This document shows, in pieces, positions 35,048 through 46,306 of a DNA stretch of 64,000 nt. Made by a program: the position numbers and the translations under genes. Origin of the DNA: Brachypodium distachyon (Eukaryota; Streptophyta; Magnoliopsida; Poales; Poaceae); the NCBI RefSeq assembly GCF_000005505.3, contig NC_016134.3, forward strand, positions 3,658,001 to 3,722,000. The letters are read 5' to 3'. The first letter of the stretch is position 1. Every line of letters starts with the position of its first letter. The notes under the pieces were generated by a model that was not told the origin of the DNA, searched no databases, and saw only the letters and a program-made list of their open reading frames with translations.

Positions 35048-38000
35048 ATGTCGATGGAGTCCACCGGAGAGGAGCTCTTGAAGAAGATCCGGCAGCTTGA
35101 GGTGGGCCAGGCGCAGCTGAAGCAGGAGATGTCCAAGTTCGCGCTGCCACCCACCGGCGGGGGTGAGCGGCGCCGCTCGCAGTCGGTCTCGCCCTGCCGC
35201 GGCGCCTCGCCGCATCCGCCGCCTGCTCCTGCGCCGGCGACTGCAAGGCGGCTCTCCGGGGGATTTGATGGAGGCCCGCAGGCATGGGGCCGTGGCTCCG
35301 CGTCGTTCTCACACTCGTCGCGGCTGCAGCGAGAGGGCCGTGCCGCGGCTGAAGGAGGTGCCACGGGCGCCGGCCTGCCGGAGAGGCAGTACCGTAGGGT
35401 GCTTCAGGCGCTGGGGCAGTCCGTCCACATTCTTGACCTCGATGGAAGGATCATATACTGGTGAGTTTTCTAGCTCTTCATCAATGTTTCTTGATTTTGT
35501 TGTGTGCGCTGCACTTGTGAGTTTGCCAAATGTTTGAGGAAATGCTGCGGTGGTGCTGTCCGTGCATCCACTTGAGAAATATGTTACAGGTTTTTCTAGG
35601 AAAGCAATTGCTTTTGGTGTCATTGTAACCATGCACGCGATGATGGAAGTTAAAGTGTGCATAATTGAAGAAATCTGCTACTTGTTGAGTTATATAGAAC
35701 CCTAGGCTGTGTAATGCTGAAAAAGTTACTTATGGCCCATCACAGTTTGTATTGCTTTGAAGTGAAGCTTTTGCATGATTGGACAAATTGTTAACGTTAA
35801 AATTACACAATAAATCATCAGGGCAACTTCCTCCATTGTTGTGCAAGTTACCTAGAGCCAAGATTTGAGTGATACAATTGTATTAGGTTTTTGAATGTTT
35901 ATTTTTGTTTGTGCACTGTATTACTTATTCAGTTAGAATCTGAGGCATAAGTGACCATTGACTTCTTGCAAATCTAGAGACACTGTTCTGCTGCCCTTTA
36001 CATCAAAGCATCAGATCATAGTTTGCTAAGTGTGTACCTGCTTCTTAACTTTATTAAATATAAGCGGTAAACATCATAAAATATGTTTATAGTCTGCAAT
36101 TTTGCATGGACCTTTTTTTTCTCCTTTTGTTCTTGTTAATGCTTCCTTAGTTCCTTATCACAAACAACTATCATTTACTGTGATGTAGGAATCGATCTGC
36201 AGAGAATCTCTATGGTTATCCTGCATCAGAAGTACTTGGTCAGGATGCCCTCATGCTACTGGTTGATTCACGTGACCTAAGTGTGGTAAATGATATGTTC
36301 CGACGTATTTCTTTGGGTGAGAGTTGGACTGGGAAATTTCCAGTGAAGAACAGGGCAGGAGATAGGTTTTTAGCTATTGGCACCAACACTCCTTTTTATG
36401 ATGAGGATGGCAGTTTGGTGGGCATTATTTGCGTTTCAAATGATTCACATGCCTTGGAGGAGATACTCAGTGGACCTTCAACCTCTGCAAGTTCCCATTT
36501 AGAATCATCTAGACCCACCTGTTGCGATGGCAGTTGCAGCAACAACAATCGGAAAAACAGTTTGTTGAACAGAAGTCCATTTGACCCTCAGCATCCCCTG
36601 CCATCTACTATAGCCTCCAAGATAACAAATTTGGTGAGTTCTGTTACTACTTCTAGTACTAAACAGAAATGAATACGTTATTAAGCTGCAGTGTGATATT
36701 GTCTCTCTATAGCATGTCTTCTTAGTTTTTTTTTTCTGCTAGTGTATTCCTTTTTGATATTTAGAATAACGCAGGCTACCAAGGTTACAAATAAAGTTCG
36801 TTCTCGGGTCAGGATGGATGAGAATGGTGTGGTACGGGAAGGTGGCAGCGGTGAGAGTCAATGCTCTGATCGTGACACCAAGGAAGAGCCATCATCTAGT
36901 GGACCAAGTACACCAAAAGGGGATGCATCACGTGGTGCCTTTGCTACAGAAGAGAATTCCCCTGGGAAATCAGCTAAAACAAATAGTGATGAATCAGAAG
37001 GAAAAATAGGTCTCCACAAGATCTTGAGTTCAAAAGCAGAGGCACTGTTGATCAAGAAAGGGATATCATGGCCTTGGAAAGGACGGGAGAATGATGGGCC
37101 TGATGGAAAGAATCAAGTGATCTGGCCATCATTGCATGGTGAGCAAGAGATTGACCAGAATCATCAGAAAATTTCTGACAGTCAAGGTGCTGAATGCAAC
37201 CAACCTAACAAAAATGAAGTATCAGGTTCCTGGTCCTCTTTCAACAATAACAGCTCAAGCAGTGCAAGCAGCACTGGAAGTACTAACAGCAGTGTTCTAT
37301 ACAAAGTTGACCATGAAGCAGACTGTCTGGATTATGAAATCCTATGGGAGGATCTTGTCATTGGAGAACAAGTTGGCCAAGGTAATTGCTTGACTTGCTT
37401 CTACTTTCGTGAATTCTTGTATAGATCTTTGATCATATCAAAGTTCTAGTGCACCGTTTCATGGGGATGCATACATCTTTTCATATGAGGGCTTGCTGCC
37501 TACTTCTTTTCTGTCTCATTTTCTTCACACGGGTGCATGTACATGCATGCAGTGCCAAAGGAGCTGATGTCAGCAAGATATATTCACGTTTCAAAAGTTC
37601 AAAATGCTTCCGGGTGTGTTTGGTTTGAGCCCCAACTAGCCCTACCAATTTTTTGGCAAATTTTGGTATGACCAAATCAAGGGCATGACCAAATTTTTTG
37701 TCACTAGATGTTGTTTGGATTGCAGCCATTGAAAGGCTAATTTTTTGACAAACTTTTTAGACATAAATTTTGTTTGCAACCAACTTGATACTCAAACCGT
37801 TACTGGCTTGATATTTGCTCTGATTGAATGCACATGAGGCTTACCGTTTAACAGGAGAGAACTGTATTAACCATAAAGAAAAGGAAACAGGCTTGGGCCC
37901 ACCGTGATTAGAGGGCCAGCGCCACGACCAGTTTTTTGGCGGAGCTTTTCTTCGCCCTGAGCTCGCCACGGATTTCGCTGGGAAAGCACGGGCACGCCCG

Positions 38001-38323
38001 AGACTGGGTTGGCAAGCCAAATTTTCGGTCCCTATCCAAACAACTGCCAAATATCGTGGGCTAACCAATTTTTTGGTACGGTTGGATTTGGTTGTAAACC
38101 AAACAGACCCTTAGTTCTCAAACGACACATCTGGTCTACAATCTGTTTTCACCATTATTCTCATTGCGACGAGAACTTCAAAACTAGATCCCACTTGGAT
38201 ATATTTCGACGACTTTATTTTTGGGCACAAAGTTACCAGCCAGTAATAACTAAGTTACCGGACTATTCACAAAAAGTTATCAGCTTCAAAATTAGACCTT
38301 ACTTGGAGATGTGCGGACAACTC

Positions 38324-38354
<31 letters not shown>

Positions 38355-41300
38355 CACCCGTACAACGTCGATCTTGTACATAAGACTGAAAGCACATCTC
38401 ACTCCGTGCTTATCAACACACAATGCAAGGGAAATCCTACATGTTGCAAAAGTTACCAACATACAATGCATGAGCTTCCCAACAAATAATTGAGTAGTGC
38501 AGATAGCTACCAACCAATTATAAATAAAGTTACCAACACACAACACATAAAGCTACCAACACAGTGCATAAAGCTACCAACACAGTGTACAAAAGCATAT
38601 AACGTTATCAATCCTCAATGCATGAAGTTATCAACCCCGCAAAGTGCAGAAAGTTGCATTTGTTTGATGAGAAATAAAAAGGAATATCGAGAATTCGCGT
38701 GGCTGAAGCTGAAGCAGCTACTTTCGAAGTAACAGAAAGAAAAGCAACGACTGGAGTGGGGGAGTCAGAGTCGAAAAGAGGATTCCTCGCTTCTTTCTCT
38801 CATGCAAAACCGTGCATGAGACTTTCATCTCGCACGGCTCCTAAGTGATAAAAGAAAGAAGAACTCGTCTTCTTTGTTTTTTGATTACCTTCCTCGCGTA
38901 TGTATAAGACCAAATCCATTCTTTTTCGAAATCGATTTCGAAAAAGAACTACTAATCCTTAACTTTTCGAGGAATCCTTCATCAGTGGTTGTGAATGACT
39001 GACTTTTTCAATCATAATGAAAAGGAGAAAGATAATGAATGCAATGAATGAACTTACCAGCACATGATGCATAAGGTTACCGACCTACACAGTTCATAAA
39101 AGTTTGCATTCAATGGGAGGTACAAAATTGGACAAACTTACCATCCCATAGGGTACAAACTTATGTGGTACAAAAGCTAGCAACATCCGATGCATGGGCT
39201 TACCAACACACCATGCATATAGTTACCAACAAGCAATGAATAACGTAACCAACAACGGATGCATGAAGTTACCAACCCCGCACAGTGCACAAAAGGTTGA
39301 ATTTCGAACTGGAGGGACAGAGTTACCACCCCCACAGGGTACAAACCTACACGGATACTATATTGATGTCGGGTGATAACTATAACCTGAACAACCTGCA
39401 TTGTTGGATAACTATGTCGATGTCAGGTTGGTAAATATAACCTGAACAGTTGGGTAACTAAATCACTGCTAGGGCGATAAGTATGGCCTCGGCAACTGAT
39501 AAATACATCTATTTTAGGTTGATAACTATAGCCTAAACAATAGGATAACTACATCGGTGTTGGGGTGATAAGTATACCCTCAACAGTTGGGTAACTACAT
39601 CAATATTGGGTTGATAACTATAGCCTAAAATGGTCAATAACTATACATATATGGTGTGCTCCTCCTATCCCCCGCACCGCCACATCGGCGGCCGCTCCCT
39701 CCTCACTGATGTCACGCACCGCTCCGTCAGCACCAGCATCCTCTCCATATCCACCACCGACGTCGGCCCATGTTCACCACTCACCACCGTGTCTCCTCCT
39801 CTGTAATCTGTACTTCCACAACGCCTGCACCACATCAAGGTAGGAATACACGAAAAATATGTACACGCTAATGGCCTATCAAGAATCAAGTACCATTGGA
39901 TCATACCTTACACATTTGGTGGTGCCAATAGGGCTCGAGATTGCGCTGAAGTACTAGACGCTGGTCTTGTTCATGGGATGGGCTATGCCTGGGTGCTCCT
40001 CCAGGTCCACGTACCCGACGGCAAGGGCTCGACATCGTCGGACATCACCACAAGCCCTCGAAATCCTCTCTGATCTCAAGTTGGATGGCAGCGGGGAGGC
40101 CCACGTCGCCGGGTCCCTTCTTGTTCCTCTTATTCACCTTTGCTCTCCATCCACCGGCGTCGAGTTGCCCGACTCCTTCGTCCTCGTGAGTACAGGAGCC
40201 ACTAGCGGGTGCTAGGTCGAGGCTGCGCACATGCCTCCATGTACAATGGATGGCAGAGGTAGCAGTGGCGGACGAGGAGGAGACGAAGGGGGGCATGGTG
40301 GTGCGGAGGTGAGGCGCGAGGAGGAAGAGGAGGGGATCAGCGATTTGGGGATGGGTTGCTGTGTGTGGGCGTGCGTGGGCAAGGCGACGAGGCATCGAGG
40401 AGAGGAGAAGGAAGACGAAGCAACAAGCAAGAGGGTGGGCTGCGCTGGCTGCTAACTAGGCCTTGGCCCAAGCGGAAGAAGGAAAGATGGGCTCAACCCA
40501 GGTGGAGAATAGATCGATCGTTCGGTAGCTAAGCAAGTATGGAACGTTCTCCCAATAGATTAATTGTTTAGTAATTGACTAGTTGGTTATTGTCAGCACT
40601 GTTTTTTTGTTTGTTATCAGGAATGATAAAAATAGAAGCACAATAAGGTGTACAGCCGTGTATTTACATTGACTATCTTTTAGTTGTGACCCTTTCAATT
40701 TTGGTGTGTGCAGGCTCTTGTGGGACAGTATACCATGCGTTGTGGTATGGCTCGGTATGTTCAGTTATTTCTTTGTTGCATGAATGACTTACTTTTGTTT
40801 ACTTTTGGTAACTGGTATCATTTATTTTGTGTGGCATGTTTTTGCAGGATGTGGGTGTGAAAGTTTTCTCCAGGCAGGAATATTCAGAAGAAGTGATACA
40901 GGCCTTTCGACAAGAGGTAGTTTTCCTTCTTTAGCTACAACTTTGGTTGGTTAACTCATGAAATATATAAGCAAGAATCCATATCTCTCTAATCAGTAGA
41001 GTGGTTTAAGTAGTTCTTTAGCCTGATTAGCATCAAAGCTGTGATGTTTTAATGATAGTCTGGCCTTTAGGGCCTCTCAAAGAAACTTCGAGTCTGCAGA
41101 AAATGTGTGTTTCATGCCATGGTTGCCAAACAAATTGATGTGGATAGATATGAAAATAGCATGGTGACAGATCTTCACATATAGTTTTTTTAAGTTAATT
41201 GTGGAAAACAGAAAGAAAAAAAAACTGTCATTAACTTCAGATCTTGTGGCCTCATTTTAAGTTTTGGATTTTAAAATGAATTGTCATCATTCATATGTGA

Positions 41301-44214
41301 AGGTATCCCTTATGAAGAAACTACGTCATCCTAATATCCTGCTCTTCATGGGGGCGGTTACATCTCCACACCGCCTCTGTATCGTAACGGAGTTCCTCCC
41401 ACGGTATGTTCCTTGCCTTTTACAGCTTAGATGTTTGGAAGTTAATTATTCTCTGGTTGTTGCCCTCTGTTTAAAATGTACCAGAGAAATACCAAAGCAT
41501 TGTATAAATCACGTTGTATGGCTGATTTATAAACACAGTTGCAGTAAGGCATGGCAAATGTCATCTCTGTTTGAAGTTGAGTACAAAAAATGGCACAATA
41601 GAGTGCCATGTCACCCCATTTTCTACCTACTGTTTGATTCAGATCTTATTGGCAAAACCAGAAAATACACCCAAGAAAGCCACTCAATAGTTATATAATC
41701 TAGGGTGTATTATAGAGTTCTAAAGGATACTAGTAAAGAATTGCCATCGCCTTGACACCTTCTGTCTCTAGATTTCACTCACCTACATACGAAGAACAAC
41801 TTATGTCACATGGTTTGGATAACAATTTTTGGACTCTACCCTAGCTATATCAGAAGTATTTGGCCTTGGTCAGTCATTGCCCTTTTTCTCTTGTGGTATG
41901 CATACTTGTGATATTTTTAAATTTGTGCTCAAAACAACAAGATGGTTTTGTTCCATTCTTAACGAGATATGACTACTACCGAATTTGATGGTTTTTACCT
42001 ACAGAAAAATGGGTCTCATTTTCATCATTCATTGTTCCTTGTAGTGGAAGTTTGTTTCGCTTACTTCAAAGAAGCACTACCAAGTTGGATTGGAGACGAC
42101 GTGTTCACATGGCTTTGGATGTTGTAAGTGCATTTCTGTCTAGCAGCCTCAGGAATTGGTGAACAAAATAAGTTAGGAAATATGGAATCTCTCAGCTGTT
42201 CCTTTTTAGCTTAGATAGAAATGCAGTTAATGATTGAGAAAACCAGAGAATTATTCTTAGGGTGTGGTATCTAGAGGCATTTATTGCATGCAGAATGTAA
42301 AAGGTGACACATCTGATTTTATATTTGTTGCAAGTGGTTATGTGTAGAAGTGGAGTTCCAGGTAACAAAGGCCACATCAGGTAGTTTCAGTGTAAGAAAG
42401 AACTATGTTTACAAAGTGAAAAGAATGTGACATCTTGTATTTTCAATAATGTTCATTTTCCCCCTTGGGTGGCTAGATTCTACCTGAAGCTTTGAAGTAT
42501 TATTAGTATGATATTATTGTGTGGGCATGATTGATTCAAATACTTCTAGTCTAGCTAGTCTGCATTTCATTTCGAGCGAGGAATTCTCCAACCTCATAGA
42601 TGATAAGAAAGTCTCATAAGTTTCTACATTTAAGCTCTACATATGATTCCTCAGTCATTTTTTAAAAGGTTATTTATATTCTGCAGGCAAGGGGAATGAA
42701 TTATCTTCACCACTATAGCCCACCTATCATTCATCGAGATTTAAAATCGTCAAATCTGTTGGTTGATAAGAACTGGACTGTCAAGGTAATATTACAGTTT
42801 ATTTTCCCCCAAAACCTTTTGCAGTTCCTACTTGCCTCCTCTCATCACTTCCCGCCCAATCAGGTTGCAGATTTTGGTCTTTCACGTCTCAAGCGCGAAA
42901 CTTATCTAACGACAAAAACAGGAAAGGGAACGGTAATACAAATAAAATTTATATGATTGCCTTATATTTTTTAGATGATCTTGATTGCCTTATATACTTG
43001 CGTGGATCCTCTGAATTGATGGGATTATCATTAAAGATTTCTCCTTGTCCCTAACACCATTGATGTTGATTTTCAATGCAGCCTCAATGGATGGCTCCGG
43101 AGGTATTGCGCAATGAACCTTCAGATGAGAAGTATGGAACAATTTTAATCAACAGAAGTTCCTGTAGTCACATTTGTAAAAGTATATGATTGTTAATGAC
43201 TTCAATGGTGCAAACTATATAGGTCTGACGTGTATAGCTATGGAGTGATCTTATGGGAACTTGTTACTCAGAAGATACCCTGGGAAAATCTCAATTCGAT
43301 GCAGGTATATTGTTTTTCTTTAGTATTATCTGTCAAAAGATCCTCTGATTTTCCCATACATTTGGTTGCAGATTGCAGTGTACTTAGAGTAGTATTTGTT
43401 TTAGCAGCTTCACAAAAAATTGAAGGATTTGTATAGTGTAGTAGTTTGTTCTGCTTGGGTTGGCTACGTTGTCTCTTTCAGTTTGGCTCAACTCTTAAAA
43501 AAATGTTTGGGACAGCAACATAGTCGAGGTGACACATGTGCTGGTTGACATACGAAAGCTCAGTTTATGTTTTTTTTTTCCGGGAAAACTGTAGGGAGGC
43601 CCTGACAGTAAAAGTTTATGCCTTCTAAGTTTTCCAGTTTAATTACGATTGCTAATATCATTGGTCACCTAGAAATGTCAACAACTGGAGTTATGAGAAG
43701 TCTCGAGAATGGTGTGTTATTTTATTATTTTGAAAGGGTGTTATTTTCTTATCATAGCAGCACAGGTGCTCACTTTTACAGAATACAACTTTGTTGTGTT
43801 AATCCTACTTGATCTTCAGAGTATGTATATTCATTTTTGAAATTATTTCTTATGTAGGTCATTGGTGCAGTAGGTTTCATGAATCAAAGGTTGGAGATTC
43901 CTAGTGAAACAGATCCTTACTGGACATCACTTATCCTGAGTTGTTGGGAAACGTATGTACCATTTTCTCCCTTTTTCCGCTTTTCTTAAGAACTTGCCTT
44001 TTCAAACTTCGCAAACTTGGAACTGTACTGGCTTTCTTACATACTGTGTGTTCTTGCAACCGCTGTCCTTGCTGCAAGCAGTGACCCACAAAGCCGTCCG
44101 TCGTTCCAAGAACTTCTAGAGAAGCTTCGGGAACTGCAGAGGAAGTACGCTGTCCAAACTCAGATGCAACGAAATGCATCTGCTGTTGCAAAGAACAGCA
44201 TCATTGAGGAATGA
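35048..44214 (+). CDS. PAS-domain Raf-like MAPKKK
   Basis: Thirteen exons: 35048-35460, 36189-36633, 36775-37381, 40714-40754, 40848-40916, 41303-41403, 42045-42123, 42687-42785, 42864-42932, 43082-43131, 43223-43304, 43858-43952 and 44082-44214. All phases join; the product is about 760 residues. Order: a short N-terminal coiled coil ([20 protein letters not shown]), a PAS domain at about residues 111-232 ([20 protein letters not shown]), a Ser/Asn-rich linker, then a Raf-type kinase domain from about 472 to 735. Kinase landmarks are [15 protein letters not shown], the VKVF lysine, [16 protein letters not shown] and PQWMAPEVL, so all catalytic residues are present. Arabidopsis relatives with the same PAS-kinase layout (Raf10/Raf11 group) act in seed and ABA signalling; the role here is inferred. 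Intron 3 is 3.3 kb and full of repeats. Confidence 0.9.
37612..38110. mobile_element. TIR DNA element in Raf intron 3
   Basis: 499 bp between GGGTGTGTTTGGTTTG and AAACCAAACAGACCC, which are inverted copies. Inner motifs (CCAATTTTTTGG, ACCAAAT) also recur inverted. I find no clean target duplication at this spacing, so the superfamily (Harbinger or hAT type) is left open. Confidence 0.6.
38323..38354. repeat. Poly-C and CA microsatellite
   Basis: A run of about 18 C followed directly by (CA)n in Raf intron 3. Confidence 0.9.
38440..38645. repeat. Degenerate minisatellite, left part
   Basis: Repeated GTTACCAAC / GCTACCAAC followed by CACAATGCAT-like strings at spacings of about 20-30 bp. It continues right of the plastid insertion at 39050-39360, so the plastid piece sits inside the array. 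Confidence 0.65.
38662..39030 (-). other. ndhB: Plastid DNA insertion: ndhB intron end and exon 2 start
   Basis: On the minus strand 38763-38662 encodes [20 protein letters not shown]...[13 protein letters not shown], the start of NdhB exon 2. Upstream of it (38840-38807) is a group II intron domain V (GAGCCGTGCGAGATGAAAGT with its GAAA loop) and more of the ndhB intron to about 39030. It is a nuclear plastid DNA segment (NUPT) about 370 bp long and non-functional. Since it copies a plastid gene in an intron of a nuclear kinase, it should be removed with the intron. Confidence 0.85.
39050..39365. repeat. Degenerate minisatellite, right part
   Basis: Continues the ACCAACA-CAATGCAT type repeat of 38440-38645. 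Confidence 0.6.
39366..39645. repeat. Second minisatellite, unit about 60 bp
   Basis: About four to five degenerate units built on GATAACTATAGCCTAAACAA and GTTGGGTAACTACATC, with alternating ATCGGTGTTGGG. Confidence 0.65.
39646..40600. other. GC-rich part of Raf intron 3
   Basis: The region 39660-40450 is GC-rich with open frames on the minus strand ([16 protein letters not shown]) and looks like the interior of a transposon that captured coding DNA. I cannot define its ends or source. Confidence 0.35.
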
Positions 44215-46306
44215 AGATTGCATGCAGCTTCTTGCTAAGGCTAGTGAGCATGCGAGCGAGGAGGGAACATCGTCGGTGGTGCCGCGACGTGTTAACCATA
44301 AGAATGATTCGTACCTCTAATGCTGAAGATTGTGCATATGAGGTAGGCACCCTCTTGAATTCTGGGAACAGGCCTGAACTTCCTCCAACTGCAGGTTCTG
44401 GCAGCAAAGGTTAGAGTAGTGAGCTGATCAGGCTGGCACTTTTTGGGATCTCTATTTCCATGGTGATGCGCGACTAACATCGATCTGTTCGATCTGGCTT
44501 GAATTTGTAACACGATGATGATGATGTGTAGTTTGTTGTGATCACGACCCTGTATGTCAGTGCCAGATCCTGATAATGCACCAAGTTGAATCATCAAGAA
44601 CGCTGTAAGATTCATGCTTGTTTTGGTAAAACAAAATTGGTTGTTTCAGGACGGAAAAACGTACTACTACACCTTGCAAAGTTGCAAATCAGATATGTGA
44701 GGAATATAAGGAGTATATTGGTGCAATTGTTCTACGGACTGGGCTCTTTGAGTCATACTCTATTTCTGCCTTCTCAAATGAAGCGTCTACGCAACCACTC
44801 TGAAATCAACGGCGGCAGACGGGCAGAGCCAGACCCTGATAATGCAAAGGGTCATTTTCAGACAACCAGATGTGAACACCAAACCAGCGTGTTCCCTGCC
44901 CCAAAACATACAGGACATGTCCTCAATAAGTAAAAGAAGTTCAGAGTTGAAATAACTTTCAAAAAAATTGGGAAAGAATTGCCAACTTTTCAAACATTAC
45001 TTCAGAAATTTGGGGAAAGATTCCAAAATTTTCCAGAAAAAAACGTCCAAAATTTTGGGAGAGCTTTTAATTTTCTGGAAGAACTTGCAAAACTTCGGGG
45101 ATGGCTTCAACTTTTCCAACTTTTGAATTTTCAAAAATCTGTGATAAACTTCCAACTTTCTTTAGAATTTATCAAACATTTGGACATGGTTGTGTTTTTT
45201 TCCCTTGTAAAATGCATAAAGAAATTCAAAATATATACTAACATAAAAATTGCAAAAACGATAATATTACTGTACAATTTATATATTTTTGCACTTATCG
45301 GTGGTTACTTAAAGTTTTAAAACGTACAAAAACTGGATCTCCATTGCGCCTCTCTCTCCTTTGCATCCGGCCTGACCCTAGCCCTCCGTCGGTCGATTCC
45401 CGGAGATTCTCTGCCTCCCTTTCGACAGCGGTCGCCGGCCGCCGCCCCTTGCTCATCCGCATCGAATCCAAACTCCTCCGCCCCGGATCCAACCCCCGCT
45501 GGTCGCCGCCCTGACCTTCTGTTCACAAGCTCCACAATCAAGGGCAGCGAGAAGGTAATAAATGTCACCCATTACCATTAGGCTATGCCGAACTGTGATT
45601 TTGTTTTGTGAAGTTTTTTTGTTCCGAATATGGACTCTCTGGGCTAGTGATTCTTGAAATCTTGTTGTTCTGTTCTCCTGTTTACCGTGCAAAATGTTAA
45701 AGTTCTTTCATTAATCAGGCAAGTTTGTGTTGGCATTATCATAGATTGTTTGGTTAGTTTTTCTTTTGAAAGTTCCCGGCCACCTGCTAAGTCGCACATG
45801 ATCACCTCCGTGGCCTCCTTGTAGCACGAAGGTTGCCTCATGGACATATTTCGAGGAGGATCGGAGTTGAGAGTTCTTATCCACCAGATTCAATGTCGGC
45901 TAGTCACATCATATTATTGAGAAATTTTAGGTATTTGTGGATATGCACGGGTATTTAGCTAGCAAGTAAAACAAGGCTTGCTAAAACCTCCCCCCTTGCA
46001 AAATTTAGAGCATATTTTGACTTCCCAAGTCGATACTTTCATATGAATAGTTAATCCGATAATACATTTAAAAAAAGAATAGTGCCTGGCCTTTGACCGG
46101 AATGTAATTTAACAGCAGAATGAGACAAATCATGGATCAACGGGTGGTTTAATTACAATAGATCACATCGCACTATTGATGCATATATATAACAGGAGAT
46201 GGCTGTGTGCATCAGCCGATGCAGCTGCCGGATGCATGTCCTCCTTTTCGAAAGAAAAAAAACATAAAAAGAGGAGGAAGGAGCAAAAAAAGATAGAATG
46301 CTTTCA
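44215..46306. other. Convergent intergenic region: Raf 3' UTR and unassigned DNA
   Basis: 44215 to about 44580 is a likely Raf 3' UTR. 44940-45200 is a worn repeat of AACTTTCAAAA and GGAAGA strings. 45335-45556 is a CT- and GC-rich patch ending in GAGAAGGTAATA, which looks like a leader exon with a splice donor on the plus strand, but no following coding exon is found before the SCPL gene. Confidence 0.4.

Noticed and set aside
36738..37449. An open frame reading past the Raf exon 3 donor at 37382
   Set aside because: The frame to 37449 is intron read-through; the GT at 37382 joins in phase to the glycine-loop exon at 40714.
38807..38840. Group II intron domain V considered as a nuclear ribozyme or mobile intron
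   Set aside because: It is directly followed by ndhB exon 2 sequence and lacks the other intron domains, so it is a passive plastid DNA copy.
39665..40455. Several open frames in both strands inside Raf intron 3
   Set aside because: GC-rich, overlapping and mutually exclusive frames without a known domain; treated as repeat cargo.
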